DNA from: JAFGRU01 sp963665915
GTDB lineage: Bacteria; Desulfobacterota; Desulfuromonadia; Desulfuromonadales; JAAYDE01
NCBI GenBank assembly: GCA_963665915.2
Contig: CAXXSG010000005.1
Coordinates: 62,001 to 126,000, forward strand
Reading direction: 5' to 3'
Length of the DNA stretch: 64,000 bases
Shown here: positions 35,742 through 46,900 of the stretch, one piece after another
How positions within the stretch are numbered: the first letter of the stretch is position 1
How the letters are laid out: every line of letters begins with the position of its first letter
Position numbers and translations under genes: made by a program
The notes under the pieces: model-generated
Told to the model about the DNA's origin: nothing
Database searches by the model: none
Seen by the model: the letters and a program-made list of their open reading frames with translations, nothing else

Positions 35742-36758
35742 TTAGTGCACCGCAATTTTTACGGCCTGGTCAATATCGACATCACCAAAAACATGTTCGG
35801 GCTTGAGTTGGTGAACCCCTCGGATGTGACGCATGGAACCAGACAAAGCACGAATGACTATACTGTGCGTGGTGACGCCGCCATTGCGGTCGAAGTGAAC
35901 CCCTTCCAGAAAAGGACCGTCGGTAATTCCGGTTGCGGCGAAAAAAGCATCATCTGACTGAATCAGATCATCAAGACCCAGGACGCGGTCAACGGAGTCA
36001 TTCGTCATATCGTTCAGTGCTAGAATTTCATAATCCTTCTGAGGCGCGCGCCTACCTTGCATGCCTCCCCCCAGAGCCTTGACGGCTGCCGCAGCGATAA
36101 CCCCTTCCGGCGTACCTCCGACCCCCATCAGAACATCAATGCCGGTCCCGGGAATAGCGGCCATCAAAGCGCCCATGACGTCACCATCAGTTTGCAGGGA
36201 AACTCTGGCCCCGGCTTTCCGGACTTCAGCGATCAACCCATTATGGCGAGGCTTGTCAAGAATAAAAACCGTCAAATCACTGATCGGCCGACGCAGTACC
36301 TCGCCGATACGTTGAAGATTTTCCACTGGAGAGATACGAATGTCAATGGCATCACGCGCCGCCTTTTCAACCACAATTTTATCCATGTACAAGGAAGGTC
36401 CCGGTTCCCACATACTGTTTCGGGGAGCAGCGGCGATGACCGCAATTGAGTTGGGCCGCCCGAAAGCCAAAAGGCGGGTCCCTTCAACAGGGTCAACAGC
36501 CACATCGACCTCCGGGGGATGACCGGAACCAACCTTTTCACCGTTATAAAGCATGGGTGCTTCATCTTTTTCTCCTTCTCCGATCACTACAACGCCATCC
36601 ATAGGAACAGATTCCAGAACACTCCTCATGGCATCCACTGCAGCTCCATCGCCAGCCTCTTTATCCCCTTTCCCCATGAACCTCGCTGCGGACAGTGCAG
36701 CCGCCTCCGTAACACGAACCAGCTCCATTCCCAAATTCCGATAAACACGATCCGGCAT
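35742..36758 (-). CDS. glpX: Fructose-1,6-bisphosphatase, class II
   Basis: A 338 aa metal-dependent phosphatase of gluconeogenesis. The ATG at 36758 has AAGGGA 6 bases upstream, whereas the ATG seven codons earlier (36779) has none, so I prefer the later one. Conserved segments are VIGEGEKDEAPMLYNGEKVG, VDPVEGTRL and GVGGTPEGVIAAAA, the class II signature. It stands at the head of a two-gene unit with rpe. The class II enzyme is common in deltaproteobacteria and fits the local carbon-metabolism cluster. Confidence 0.94.
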   Translation of the reverse strand: MPDRVYRNLGMELVRVTEAAALSAARFMGKGDKEAGDGAAVDAMRSVLESVPMDGVVVIGEGEKDEAPMLYNGEKVGSGHPPEVDVAVDPVEGTRLLAFGRPNSIAVIAAAPRNSMWEPGPSLYMDKIVVEKAARDAIDIRISPVENLQRIGEVLRRPISDLTVFILDKPRHNGLIAEVRKAGARVSLQTDGDVMGALMAAIPGTGIDVLMGVGGTPEGVIAAAAVKALGGGMQGRRAPQKDYEILALNDMTNDSVDRVLGLDDLIQSDDAFFAATGITDGPFLEGVHFDRNGGVTTHSIVIRALSGSMRHIRGVHQLKPEHVFGDVDIDQAVKIAVH

Positions 36759-36937
36759 ATCAAGTCCCTTATAATTCAATTAAAAAATTCCTGATGTTAA
36801 TTCAGTTTGGCATTTTAGCAAGAAATGAGATTGGGGTTGAAGTGTTTTTACGGTTTATTTTCAGGACAGGGTGGAAAATCCTATTTTTCAAAATTGCTCT
36901 TCACCGAATTTCTTCAAACAGAAGTATTCTCACGATT

Positions 36938-36976
36938 AAAACAACAATGCCCGCACAATATGCAAGCGGGCATTGT
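36938..36976 (-). terminator. Intrinsic terminator of the OFA transporter gene
   Basis: ACAATGCCCGC pairs perfectly with GCGGGCATTGT (36944-36954 and 36966-36976) over 11 bases, followed on the minus strand by TGTTTTAAT. Confidence 0.8.
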
Positions 36977-37006
36977 AATACATCAGGGCCACACCAGGGT
37001 TTAAAA

Positions 37007-38263
37007 TCAGGTGTCATGTTTTTTCAGCGTCATTGTTAGAACCACACCGGCAATAAGCAGAAGTCCTGCAGCGACAAACGAGTAGTTGTAGTTGCCGGAG
37101 TGGGCGTACAGCATTTGGGAAAGTCTCGACATGACAAAGCCCCCGACCCCCCAGGCCGTAAACACGATGCCGTAGTTCATACCGAAATTCTTCAGGCCCC
37201 AGAGGTCTTTAGTAAAAGACGGGATCAGGGACAGGTTGGTGCCGTAATTGAACCCGATCAGGGAAGCGAGAACAACCAGCAAAACAGCACTGGAAGTGTA
37301 TTCGACAATAACAATCCCTGCAAACATCAACAACGCCTGAAAACCAAGCATGATGATCAGGGTTGCTTTCCGGCCTATCCGGTCGGAAAGCATGCCGGCG
37401 ACGATACGCCCTCCTGCGTTACCGATAGCCATCAACGCCACAACCAGAAACGCCATGTCGCCCATGCTTTTCTTGGCCATTCCCGCGACACTACCGATAA
37501 CCATGAGCCCTGCGCCGGAACCAACAAAATAAATCATCCACAATTTGTAAAAAGCGGCCGTCTTCATCATTACCGACGCCGGGATATTAATGGCGGCTGA
37601 AGTTGGTTTTGGAGCGCTGCCGACCACGGCCGGAACATTGCCGGGGACAAAATCTTCCGGAGGATTGGCAAGAACCATAGACAGAGCACAGACCACGATC
37701 AGGAAGGCAATCCCGAAAAAGAGCATGGAGCTCTGGATACCCCAGTTCACCAGCAGGTATTTCGCCAGGGGTGCGATATAAACGGACGCCAGGCCGAATC
37801 CGGAAACAACCAGTCCGGCAATCAGGCCTGTTTTGGCAGGAGGGAACCACTTAAGGGCCGCAGGCGTGGCTGCCGAATAGCCGAAACCGATCCCCGTACC
37901 GGCAAGCACTCCAAAACCGAGAATCCAGGCAACATAGCTGGTGGTTTGAGATACCCAGATAAACCCAAGTCCCACAAGAATGCCGCCGATAAAAGCGGTC
38001 ACCCGTGGTCCGAATTTATCCTGGCATTTCCCGGCAAGAATCATGGCAAAGGCGAATACCAGACAACACACTGAGTAGGGATCATTCAATGACTCAATAT
38101 TCCAGTTAAAAGCCCCTTCCCCGCCAGTTCCGATAGAATCTTTGATGTAGGCTTTAAAAATACTCCAGGTGTACAGAATACCGAGAGCGAGATTGATTCC
38201 AGTCCCGGCAAAAGTAACCGACCATCCCTTGTTTTTGATATTGAAAGTATCAGACATTTTCAT
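37007..38263 (-). CDS. MFS transporter, OFA (oxalate/formate antiporter) family
   Basis: A 418 aa inner-membrane protein with about 12 membrane segments. The start GWSVTFAGTGINLALGILYTWSIFK, the central FGYSAATPAALKWFPPAKTGLIAG-type segment and the loop GRIVAGMLSDRIGRKATLI are OFA features. The family contains oxalate/formate antiporters and lactate or other monocarboxylate carriers, so the substrate is uncertain. It sits between recD and glpX on the same strand and is followed by its own terminator. About 230 bases of AT-rich sequence separate it from recD; I see no clear promoter. Confidence 0.88.
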   Translation of the reverse strand: MKMSDTFNIKNKGWSVTFAGTGINLALGILYTWSIFKAYIKDSIGTGGEGAFNWNIESLNDPYSVCCLVFAFAMILAGKCQDKFGPRVTAFIGGILVGLGFIWVSQTTSYVAWILGFGVLAGTGIGFGYSAATPAALKWFPPAKTGLIAGLVVSGFGLASVYIAPLAKYLLVNWGIQSSMLFFGIAFLIVVCALSMVLANPPEDFVPGNVPAVVGSAPKPTSAAINIPASVMMKTAAFYKLWMIYFVGSGAGLMVIGSVAGMAKKSMGDMAFLVVALMAIGNAGGRIVAGMLSDRIGRKATLIIMLGFQALLMFAGIVIVEYTSSAVLLVVLASLIGFNYGTNLSLIPSFTKDLWGLKNFGMNYGIVFTAWGVGGFVMSRLSQMLYAHSGNYNYSFVAAGLLLIAGVVLTMTLKKHDT

Positions 38264-38493
38264 GCTTCCCCTGATCTACATTTGATTGTCTTTTTCCAAA
38301 ACAGCAGAATTCAACATTGTTTTAATTATTTATTGGTTTAATTATTTGTCAATAATTTTTCTGTTCCCGCTGTTGAACCTTTTCATTTTTAGAAATTTTA
38401 TTTCATTATGCAATGCAATTCATTTTATTTGGTTTTTGAAATTGATTTATAAAGGTAAAGAGGGAGGAATGTCCCCAAGGAGGGAAATGCCCG

Positions 38494-40338
38494 TCAGGAC
38501 TTGTGAATAGCCTTAACAATACCGGATGCGCGGCTGACTTTGCGGGAAACAACTTCGAGGAACGTTTCTTTTGCACCTGTAATTTCGACTTTTTCTCTGG
38601 CCCGGGTAATGGCTGTATAAACCAGCTCCCTGGTAATCAGCTCAGACGCAATTTTCGGTAACAAAAAAAGCAGCTGTTTGAATTCAGAGCCCTGGCTTTT
38701 ATGAACCGTCATTGCAAAAGCACTCTCGTATCTCGGAAGACGGGCCGGTGAAATATGTCTGAGTTTCCCTTTCTCCGCTGGGAAAAAAGCGTCTAAGCGA
38801 TGCCTGCAACTGTCATGAAAGAGAACTCCAATATCCCCATTGAAAAGACCGAGGCAGTAATCATTGGCGGTAATCATGATAGGTCTGTGACCATGGCCAG
38901 GGCCGTGAAAATCCATAAGCGCAATGCGTTCCAGTTCTTTTTCGATGGCAAGATTGACGGTATCCACCCCGAACGGTCCACGGCGAACGGCACATAGAAC
39001 CATGAAATCATGATATTGCGAAAGAAACTCTTCCGGGGTCGCTGAAGAGAAAAGCTTTTCATAATGGGACAGGTAGCGGTTGATCAGCCATCGCGCCAGA
39101 ATTCGTTCGGACGGCACCTCCTGCCAGATGCAATCGCGATATTCTCCGCTGTGCATCAAATCGTAGGCTTTTTGGCCTTCTCCTTTATTGACCAGGCTGC
39201 TGACCCGACTGATCCCGCTTTTCGCATCAAAGCGATAGTTCTTCTGAAGAATAACGATAGAATCGCTAAGGGATGTTTCAGATTTTTCCTTTTTGGGAAA
39301 AGAATTTTCCTCCCCTGAAATATGATTGAGCATTTTGGCGTAACTGGCGGAAAAACAACTCCTTGATCCGGGACCGCACAGGTCGCTGAGAACCGCCCCG
39401 GCCTCTACGGAAGTGAGCTGGTTTTTATCACCCAGGATGATAAGTCTCGAACTTTCAGGAAGAGCACGCAACAGTTTAACCAGCAGGGGAAGGTCAACCA
39501 TTGAGCCTTCGTCCACGATGACCACATCATAAGGAAGAAGGTTGTCCAGATTAAATTTGAAGCGGGAAGAAAAGGGCCGGCAACCCAGAAGGCGATGAAG
39601 GGTAAACACCTCCTCAGGGATCTCGGAAAGGGCCTCGCTTTGGATGCCCGGTTGGGCTTTCCAGCTTTTTATCGACTCCTTGAGGCGATTAGCAGCTTTG
39701 CCCGTTGGTGCGGCCAAGGCAATACGAAAGTCGCTTTTACGGTTTTGTTCCAGAATAAGGAGAAGGATTTTAAAGACGATGGTTGTTTTTCCCGTTCCGG
39801 GACTGCCCGAGATGATGCAGAAACGCTTCAGTACAGCCGTTAGCGCGGCAACTTTCTGCCAATCAGCTTCCGATGAAGCATCTTGTTGTGGAAACAGCCG
39901 GGACACACTGCCTCGAAGCGTTGCGACATCAGGGATCATCACATCGTCCTTTAAAATATCTTTTATAATCTCAACAAGTTCCCTTTCATAGTTCCAGTAG
40001 CGGTTCAGGTAAAGCCGGTCTCCATCCAGAATGAGAGGCTTGAAATCACCCGCTTGCCCGACAGCATTGTAAGACCTGAGCTTCTGACACCAGGGTTGCA
40101 GTGCTGGAGTTGTCAGGGTGGTATCGACTTTTGCTTCAATGACCAATTGCTTTTCCGAAAAATGATGTAAATCAAGACAAACATGTCCACGACTGGTCTG
40201 CCGGCTGGTGAGTGCCGCAGCAAGCCACAGATCGTCGTTCTGATCCGCTGACCCGCTTGTGATAAAATCGGCGAACCACCGGTCAAGCTCAGTAAAGACG
40301 ATGATTTCAGTCCCTGGTCGGATAGTATGAAAGCTCAT
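38494..40338 (-). CDS. recD: Exodeoxyribonuclease V alpha subunit RecD
   Basis: A 614 aa 5'-3' superfamily 1B helicase of the RecBCD complex. Walker A ISGSPGTGKTTI, Walker B-type VVIVDEGSMVD and the C-terminal VHKSQGSEF are intact. The ATG at 40338 begins MSFHTIRPGTEIIVF; a TTG at 40374 in frame would overlap recB by 26 bases and neither has a convincing ribosome site. Gene order recC-recB-recD on one strand matches the enteric order. The complex repairs double-strand breaks and can degrade foreign DNA until it meets Chi. Confidence 0.93.
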   Translation of the reverse strand: MSFHTIRPGTEIIVFTELDRWFADFITSGSADQNDDLWLAAALTSRQTSRGHVCLDLHHFSEKQLVIEAKVDTTLTTPALQPWCQKLRSYNAVGQAGDFKPLILDGDRLYLNRYWNYERELVEIIKDILKDDVMIPDVATLRGSVSRLFPQQDASSEADWQKVAALTAVLKRFCIISGSPGTGKTTIVFKILLLILEQNRKSDFRIALAAPTGKAANRLKESIKSWKAQPGIQSEALSEIPEEVFTLHRLLGCRPFSSRFKFNLDNLLPYDVVIVDEGSMVDLPLLVKLLRALPESSRLIILGDKNQLTSVEAGAVLSDLCGPGSRSCFSASYAKMLNHISGEENSFPKKEKSETSLSDSIVILQKNYRFDAKSGISRVSSLVNKGEGQKAYDLMHSGEYRDCIWQEVPSERILARWLINRYLSHYEKLFSSATPEEFLSQYHDFMVLCAVRRGPFGVDTVNLAIEKELERIALMDFHGPGHGHRPIMITANDYCLGLFNGDIGVLFHDSCRHRLDAFFPAEKGKLRHISPARLPRYESAFAMTVHKSQGSEFKQLLFLLPKIASELITRELVYTAITRAREKVEITGAKETFLEVVSRKVSRASGIVKAIHKS

Positions 40339-40348
40339 AGTCGGAAAT

Positions 40349-43300
40349 TCAATATCCCTTAAAAAAAAGCTCAAGGTTTTCGATCAACTGTGCTGAAGGC
40401 CTGGTCTGGTAAATGCCGTATTCAGAGCCTGAAGCTGGGTCGACTCCCCGCAGGAACAGATAAAAAACAGCCCCGAAGTGTTTCTCATAATCATAATCAA
40501 AAATTCGTGTGCGGAGATATTTATGCAGAGCCAGGCAATAAAGGTGATATTGCAAGTGATAGAGTTCGACGTCCATCACCTCCTGAATCCGATCCCGGCT
40601 GTAATTCTCCGGACGATCCCCGAGAAAATTGGATTTCCAGTCAACTATGAAAAATCGCCCTTTGTGTTCAAAAACCAGGTCGATAAATCCTTTCATGAAA
40701 CCGCTTATCTGGTGGATGGAAAGTTTTTTCAATCTTCGAATAAATGTTTGGCTGATATCTTGAGAATTTTCTGCGGCAAATATTTTTGCCAACCGGTTGG
40801 CCAAGACATCATTCATGGGGAAAAAAAACTCCATTTCCGACAAACGCTTGTCCAACCCGATATCCGCCAGGCAAAAAGGTATTTCAAACGCCGCCAAAGG
40901 AATAGAAAGAACGTTTTCAAGCATTTTGGAAACGGGTTCCAGCCACAAACTCTCATCAAAACGATAATGCTGGAGTTGTTGGCTGGTCAGGTCTTTCCAG
41001 ACGTCCTTCTCTTTGCAACAGAAATCCATTTTTTCCAGAATAGAATGAAGGCAGAGGCCGGCTTTTGCACCCCTCGGAAAGCTTAGTATGTTCGGGGCTG
41101 TTGGTGCATCAGGCTCCATGTTAAAAGCGAATTGGGCCTCCTTTTCACTTATTTCGTCTAAATAATCAGATAAATCATTGTCCGTTTTTTTGCCAAAGGT
41201 CAAAGAGCTAAAGCTGGATATTTCCCAACCGGTGTCAATCCTCGCAGAAAAAGGTGTTACTTCAAGCGAACTGGGAACGGTTATAGCCTGATTGAAGCTG
41301 TCCGAAGAGCTTTCGGGTGGTTCCGTCACATAAATGTTTCCCTTGGACATGGTCCCTCTTTTTTCAATATCGGCTAAAAGTGTCTGGTCACAAACATTCG
41401 CAAAATCAGGGAACACGCCATCGAGCGAATGTTGTGAAACGGGTTGACGGGAATGGAAAAGGTATGAAAGTGCCGAGGTTTCGGCGCCTTTGAAAGCACC
41501 CCAGACAAGATAACAGCGGTGCTTAGCACGGGTCAGCGCAACATACAAGAGTCGCATGTTTTCACTGAGAATCTCCTTTTCCATGATCTTTTTATGTTCT
41601 TCAAGGCTCGTTGAACCCATATCGAAGAAAAAGCGGTTATCCCGACCAGGGTCATGGAAAAAGACTGGCAGACTGTCTGAGCGAATTCCAAACCAGGAGT
41701 AAGGGCAGAAGACAACCGGGAAACCGAGACCCTTGCTGCGATGAATGGTAATCACATTAACCGCCTTCCGATCCGTCTCAAGGCGGATTTGGTATTCCTC
41801 TTTTTCAGGGCAGTCTTCAATCTGGCGGGAAAACCATTTAACCAGGCTTTTTATCCCCAGATGCATCCGGACGGCGGTAGTATGCAGAATTTCAAAACAA
41901 TGAATCAGGTTGGTCAACTGCCTTTCACCATCAGGGCGCCCCAGAAGCCGCTCGCGAATTTCCTCCTGACTCATCAGGTTGCCGGCCATGGCGATAAAGC
42001 CACGTTCCTGCCATAGCCGGTGCCAGTCATGAAACTTTTCAATCCAGAGTTCCCACTGTGCCTCATTTTCAAACACCTCAAAAAGCCTGGACCAGTCCTC
42101 CTCAAAAAGATGGCTGGCCAGAGCTGTACGTACCAGACGATCATTGGCCGGGTCTGAAATTCCCTTGAGAAGTTTGAGAACCGCTTCCGCTTCGACTGAA
42201 GCAAACAGACTTTCGCTGCTGTGAATAACGGCCGGAATTCCTTTGTCCCGCAGGGCATCGCGGATGAGGATGGTTTCCTTGTTTTGACGCACAATGACCG
42301 CGATATCAGCAGCGTCCAAGGGACGTCCTTCCAAGGTCACCTGGCCGGCCCTTCCTTTCTTCAGCAAAGTCAGGACTTCTTCGGCAACAGCCGCGGGAAT
42401 TATTCGATCCGCCAGTTTTCTGTCGATGGCCTTTGCCCCTTCCGGGCGTCGGAAAAACCAGAATTGCAAAGGATCTGCTAATGTGCTTCCATCTACACAC
42501 AGAGCCTCTCCAAGTTCATTTTTGGCTGCGGGAGTTGGCATAAATCGAATGTCATCGAAGATAAATGGATTTTTTTTTGGCGCAAATAAACAGTTAACGG
42601 CCTCGACCAATTTCGGAGCAGAACGCCAGTTTTTGTCCAAGAGGATTTTACGGGCATGCTTGCTGGCAGACATGTAGGTGAAAATATCAGCTCCACGAAA
42701 ACTGTAAATCGCCTGTTTGGGATCTCCGATCAAAAACAGGAGAGACTCAGGGGTGGAATAGATGGTTTTAAATATCTGGTACTGGACCTGGTCTGTATCC
42801 TGAAACTCATCAACCAGTGCTACGGGAAATTTTTTCCTGATCGCCACGGCAAGCGTTTGTTGTTCACCCTGAAGAGAGTCCCTTAGGTTGGTCAGCAGGT
42901 CATCAAAAGAACGGATATGCAAATGGGCTTTTCTTTTAACCAGTTCATTTCGAATATAATCAATCAAATCTTTTTTAAAAAACAATATGTTGAGATCGAA
43001 TCCCTCAGCAAGTTTCTGATGGTTTCGATTGAATTCTGAACAGAGGTCGAAGAAAGGGTGACGCAAGGGCTCAAACCCTTTTTTACAGGCTCTGCCAAGG
43101 CTCTCAGAACAGAACTTCTCGCGGCAAGACCAACTTGCAAGGATATCCGCTGAGGAAAAAAAGTTGTCTGTTTCTTCGATCCAGGCAGGAATCCTGGTTA
43201 CTGGATAACTGCGCCGGTTCAAACCCACCTCGCCCTGAAGAAGGGTTTGTATTTCTATTTTGTCAGAAGCCCATAATTCGGAAAGCAGTTTAAACTGCCA

Positions 43301-43960
43301 GCAGACCTCTGCTTCGAGAGCGGATAAATCGGCAGGACCTTCCGGGAGAATGACCTCCAGTTGCGGTTGATTGAGCACACCAAGGGCAAAGGCGGCCAGG
43401 CCGCCCGGACCGCGCCGCTCCCGACTCCTGGAGAAACCACCCGCCATCAAATGGCGCACAAAAAGCTCCGGTAATTGAGCCGTCTGAATGCGCCAGAAAT
43501 CATCGACGATCTCCTGGATGACGGTTCTCTGGTCGCTGCTTAGTTCCAGATCAAAAAGAAACCCGGATTCAAAAGCATTTTCCTGGAGAATTTTATGGCA
43601 AAACCCGTGGATCGTAAAAATGGCAGCCTCGTCAAAACATTTGAGTGCCGCATTCAATCTGTTTTTAATTTCCTGGGGATCACCAACGTTTTGAAAAAGG
43701 GGGGTAAGACGATCATCTTTGACAAGCGGATTCCGGATAATATCCAACCCTTGCCGCAGGCGTTTAATGATCCGGCTTTTCAATTCATCCGTGGCCGCTT
43801 CGGTGAAGGTCACAACCAGTATTTCGTTAACGGGGCGTTTGTCCAGTACAATGAGGCGGAGAAAAATATCGCTGACCGTTTCAGTCTTGCCGGTTCCGGC
43901 ACTGGCTTCGATCAGAAAAACCCCCTTTAATGGGGTTGGCAGGACCTCAAGCACATTCAT
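40349..43960 (-). CDS. recB: Exodeoxyribonuclease V beta subunit RecB
   Basis: A 1203 aa helicase-nuclease, near the 1180 of E. coli. Walker A EASAGTGKT near residues 17-26, the DEFQDTD helicase motif near 380 and VITIHRSKGLGFPVVF, typical of UvrD-like helicases, are present. The C-terminal nuclease domain carries GFIDLVFEHKGRFFIVDWKS near 1090-1115 with the Asp and Lys of the metal site. It is followed by recD and preceded by recC with only 3 bases between. Confidence 0.96.
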   Translation of the reverse strand: MNVLEVLPTPLKGVFLIEASAGTGKTETVSDIFLRLIVLDKRPVNEILVVTFTEAATDELKSRIIKRLRQGLDIIRNPLVKDDRLTPLFQNVGDPQEIKNRLNAALKCFDEAAIFTIHGFCHKILQENAFESGFLFDLELSSDQRTVIQEIVDDFWRIQTAQLPELFVRHLMAGGFSRSRERRGPGGLAAFALGVLNQPQLEVILPEGPADLSALEAEVCWQFKLLSELWASDKIEIQTLLQGEVGLNRRSYPVTRIPAWIEETDNFFSSADILASWSCREKFCSESLGRACKKGFEPLRHPFFDLCSEFNRNHQKLAEGFDLNILFFKKDLIDYIRNELVKRKAHLHIRSFDDLLTNLRDSLQGEQQTLAVAIRKKFPVALVDEFQDTDQVQYQIFKTIYSTPESLLFLIGDPKQAIYSFRGADIFTYMSASKHARKILLDKNWRSAPKLVEAVNCLFAPKKNPFIFDDIRFMPTPAAKNELGEALCVDGSTLADPLQFWFFRRPEGAKAIDRKLADRIIPAAVAEEVLTLLKKGRAGQVTLEGRPLDAADIAVIVRQNKETILIRDALRDKGIPAVIHSSESLFASVEAEAVLKLLKGISDPANDRLVRTALASHLFEEDWSRLFEVFENEAQWELWIEKFHDWHRLWQERGFIAMAGNLMSQEEIRERLLGRPDGERQLTNLIHCFEILHTTAVRMHLGIKSLVKWFSRQIEDCPEKEEYQIRLETDRKAVNVITIHRSKGLGFPVVFCPYSWFGIRSDSLPVFFHDPGRDNRFFFDMGSTSLEEHKKIMEKEILSENMRLLYVALTRAKHRCYLVWGAFKGAETSALSYLFHSRQPVSQHSLDGVFPDFANVCDQTLLADIEKRGTMSKGNIYVTEPPESSSDSFNQAITVPSSLEVTPFSARIDTGWEISSFSSLTFGKKTDNDLSDYLDEISEKEAQFAFNMEPDAPTAPNILSFPRGAKAGLCLHSILEKMDFCCKEKDVWKDLTSQQLQHYRFDESLWLEPVSKMLENVLSIPLAAFEIPFCLADIGLDKRLSEMEFFFPMNDVLANRLAKIFAAENSQDISQTFIRRLKKLSIHQISGFMKGFIDLVFEHKGRFFIVDWKSNFLGDRPENYSRDRIQEVMDVELYHLQYHLYCLALHKYLRTRIFDYDYEKHFGAVFYLFLRGVDPASGSEYGIYQTRPSAQLIENLELFFKGY

Positions 43961-43963
43961 AGG

Positions 43964-46900
43964 TCACAGCCCCTTCTGAAAAGCAAGCATGGGTCGGTAA
44001 ATCTGTAAGGCCAGAGACTGGAATTCCTCATTCAGCGGATCGCTGTCATAAAAACAGAGTTCATAATAGGGGTCTTCCGATTCGCCGTGTCTGAATGGAT
44101 CCGCCTCCCAAATTTTACGAGCGGCCTCAAGGGCCTGTTCCGGCTCATCAGGTTTTCTGTTCAAGGCCCTAACAAAGGAGAGAGAAGTCTCCGGAAAAAA
44201 GGCCAGCGGTAACGTTAACCCCCGCCAGTAGAGCTGAAGAAATTCTCGAAGAATCTGCACCGATTCAGGGTGGAGGCGGTATTCCCAATCGCCGTCCGTA
44301 CCGATAACAACGCTTCTGGCGGGAGCCTCGGTTCCCAGAAAAGCCTTCAGTACCGCAAGTTCAAGCCAAGCCTTCACTTGGTCAACAGCCTTGTTTCGGG
44401 CAAACCGGTAGCGAACGAGTGTATCGCCGTAGATTCCAGCCACCCTCCCGGAAAGATGAAAATTCTCCACTTCCCCACTGATATCGACCACTTTTTCTAC
44501 TTCTCCCTGGGTTGCGATACGGACTCGTGCAGCCAGGGACGCCGCTTCTCTGGTCAACTCATCAAAGGCCATTTTCCCGAGAACTCCATGTGGGAGAATT
44601 CCCTGTTCCCGGATCAAAGGGAAATTTTCTGCCGGGTTTCCATCCTTAAGGATGTTTTCCGTCAAGAAATTGCCGAGTTCGTACCTTTCCAGACCTTTCA
44701 GGAAAAAGGGTTCCCGGTCATCCAGAACTGCAGATTGCTCATCAGGAAAAACCCCGAGTCTCTGCTGCAAAAAATACCGGATCGGATGGCGGAAAAATGT
44801 CAGGAACTGTGAAAGTTCGATATTTTTCCATTCTTCTTTCGGAATGGGAAGAGGCGCCATGGGAGAGGTCGCAAGTCTGGTAACGTTACAAGCGCTTAAA
44901 AGGGCGGCCAGGTTTTCGCTGCTATAACTTTTTAAGCGGCTTTCCTTCAGAAAATACAAGGGGTCAAAAGCCTGAAGAGGATGCCGGGAGAGAACGTGAT
45001 CCGTAACGGTTCCGGCAGAATCGACGATGGCATAATTTGAGTCCAGGTAATCGAGCATTTCACTAACCACTATGGAGGGCTGGACTTGGCTGTTGTCCCG
45101 GATATTTTGTCCCAGGAAACTGATAAAAAGCTTGTCGCGAGCTGAAATCAAGGTTTCCAGAAAAAGGTATCTGTCCTCGTGGCGCAGGGAACGGTCACCA
45201 CGGCGAGGAGAATCAGCCATCAAATCAAAGTTGAGGGGTGTCGCTCTGCGCGGGAAAACCCCCTCATTGAGACCAGCTATGGCGATAATCCGGAAGGGTA
45301 TGCTGCGCATGGGAAGCATGGCGCAGAAGGTCACACCTCCGGAAAGAAAGCGACCCGATGCAGTGGATGGCGCGGTCAGTTTCTCCATAAGAAAGGCCTC
45401 TACCGAATCAATATCGATGGTCTGATCAAAGCCTCCAAGGTCCCCGGCCCTGGAGAGCTCATGGAAAGTACTTTCTACTTCCAGGAATTCACCTTCGGAA
45501 TCGGTCTCGGGCAGGAAAAAGCCCTCAAGAATACTTTTCAGCCATTTCACCCAGCCCTGGAGAGAGAACATTTTATCCATAGCCGGAACGGACTTGGATA
45601 AAGACGTAATGAACTCCGCAAATTTGCCAAGAAGCAAAGTGGAATTCCCTTCCATATCCTCATAGGGAAGGATGCCGTTAAACAGATGTTGTCCATCTCC
45701 GGGCAGAGCATAGCCGAGGAGAAGCCGGTCGAGACCGGCTTTCCAGCTGTTGTCCGGATAATCAGGCAGCCCTCTGGCTGCCCTGTCTTCGGAACTGATC
45801 CCCCAGCGAATTCGGGTCTCGCCCAACCAGTGGCAGAGAAGTTCAAGATCTTGCCCCTGAATGTCAAAACGTTTCTGAATTTCAGGGGATTGAAGAAGAT
45901 CTATAATCCGGGATGCCTCGAAGCGGGATTTGCGAAGAGCCAGGATGTCAAAAAAATAGCGCGCGATTCTATTGCACTCGCAATGGCTGCGATCGGCAAT
46001 GGTGTAAGGTATTTTCCGTGTGACGTCCTCAACGGAGTCAAAAACAGCAGTGATATAAGGAGCGTATTTTTCGAGATCCGGAGTCATGACGAGAATGTCG
46101 GACGCCAGCAGCCCTGGAATATTCTCAAAACAGGAGAGCAGAAAATCGTGCAGAACCTCCATTTCACGCAACGGTGTATGACAGGAGTGGATCTGCAGCG
46201 AATCGTCCCGGGGATGAATGTTAAACTTTTCACTGCCGTTATGGCTGCGACACAAATGGATGTCACCCTGAAGCGTAGAGAGTAAGGTTTTTTCCGCACG
46301 AGCCTCAAAAAAGGAATGTTCCTGGAAATCGCAGTGGTCGAAAAGCATGCCGAAAAACTCACTCCCCGTCGTACCCAAAGATGCAAGGAGAGGATGCCCC
46401 GTTTCATAGTGAAGGACATCGAAGGAGGGCACCCCAGGCGGCAAAGCTCGTGCTTCCTTACGGGCACCGGCCTTGGTCGAGATGATATCGAACCAGTATT
46501 CCCGGCAGGGATTGAGGAGATAAAGATGAACAGAGCTGAACTTCGCAGCAGCCGCCAGCATTTCGATATGGAAAAGAGGCAGCGTTGAGACTCCGAATAT
46601 GCTGATTTTTTTTGGAATTTTGCCGTCTTTAACGGACCCGTTTCGACACAGGCTCAAAAATTCTCTCTGCAATGAAGCGCGATGGGGAGCTGAACTGCTG
46701 AAACCTATTTTACGCCAGAGTTCGGCCTGCCAGCCGCCCTCTCCACCCTGGTCCCAATCCAGAAGCATGTCAGGACGATAAATGGTGTATTGATCGAAAA
46801 GGTTGGCCAGATGGCGAGCCAGCTGAAACGATTTCAAAGAAGATATTTCTTCCCCGAGGTAGTTTTCCAGGGGAGAAAATACCGGGAAGTGAAGCAAATC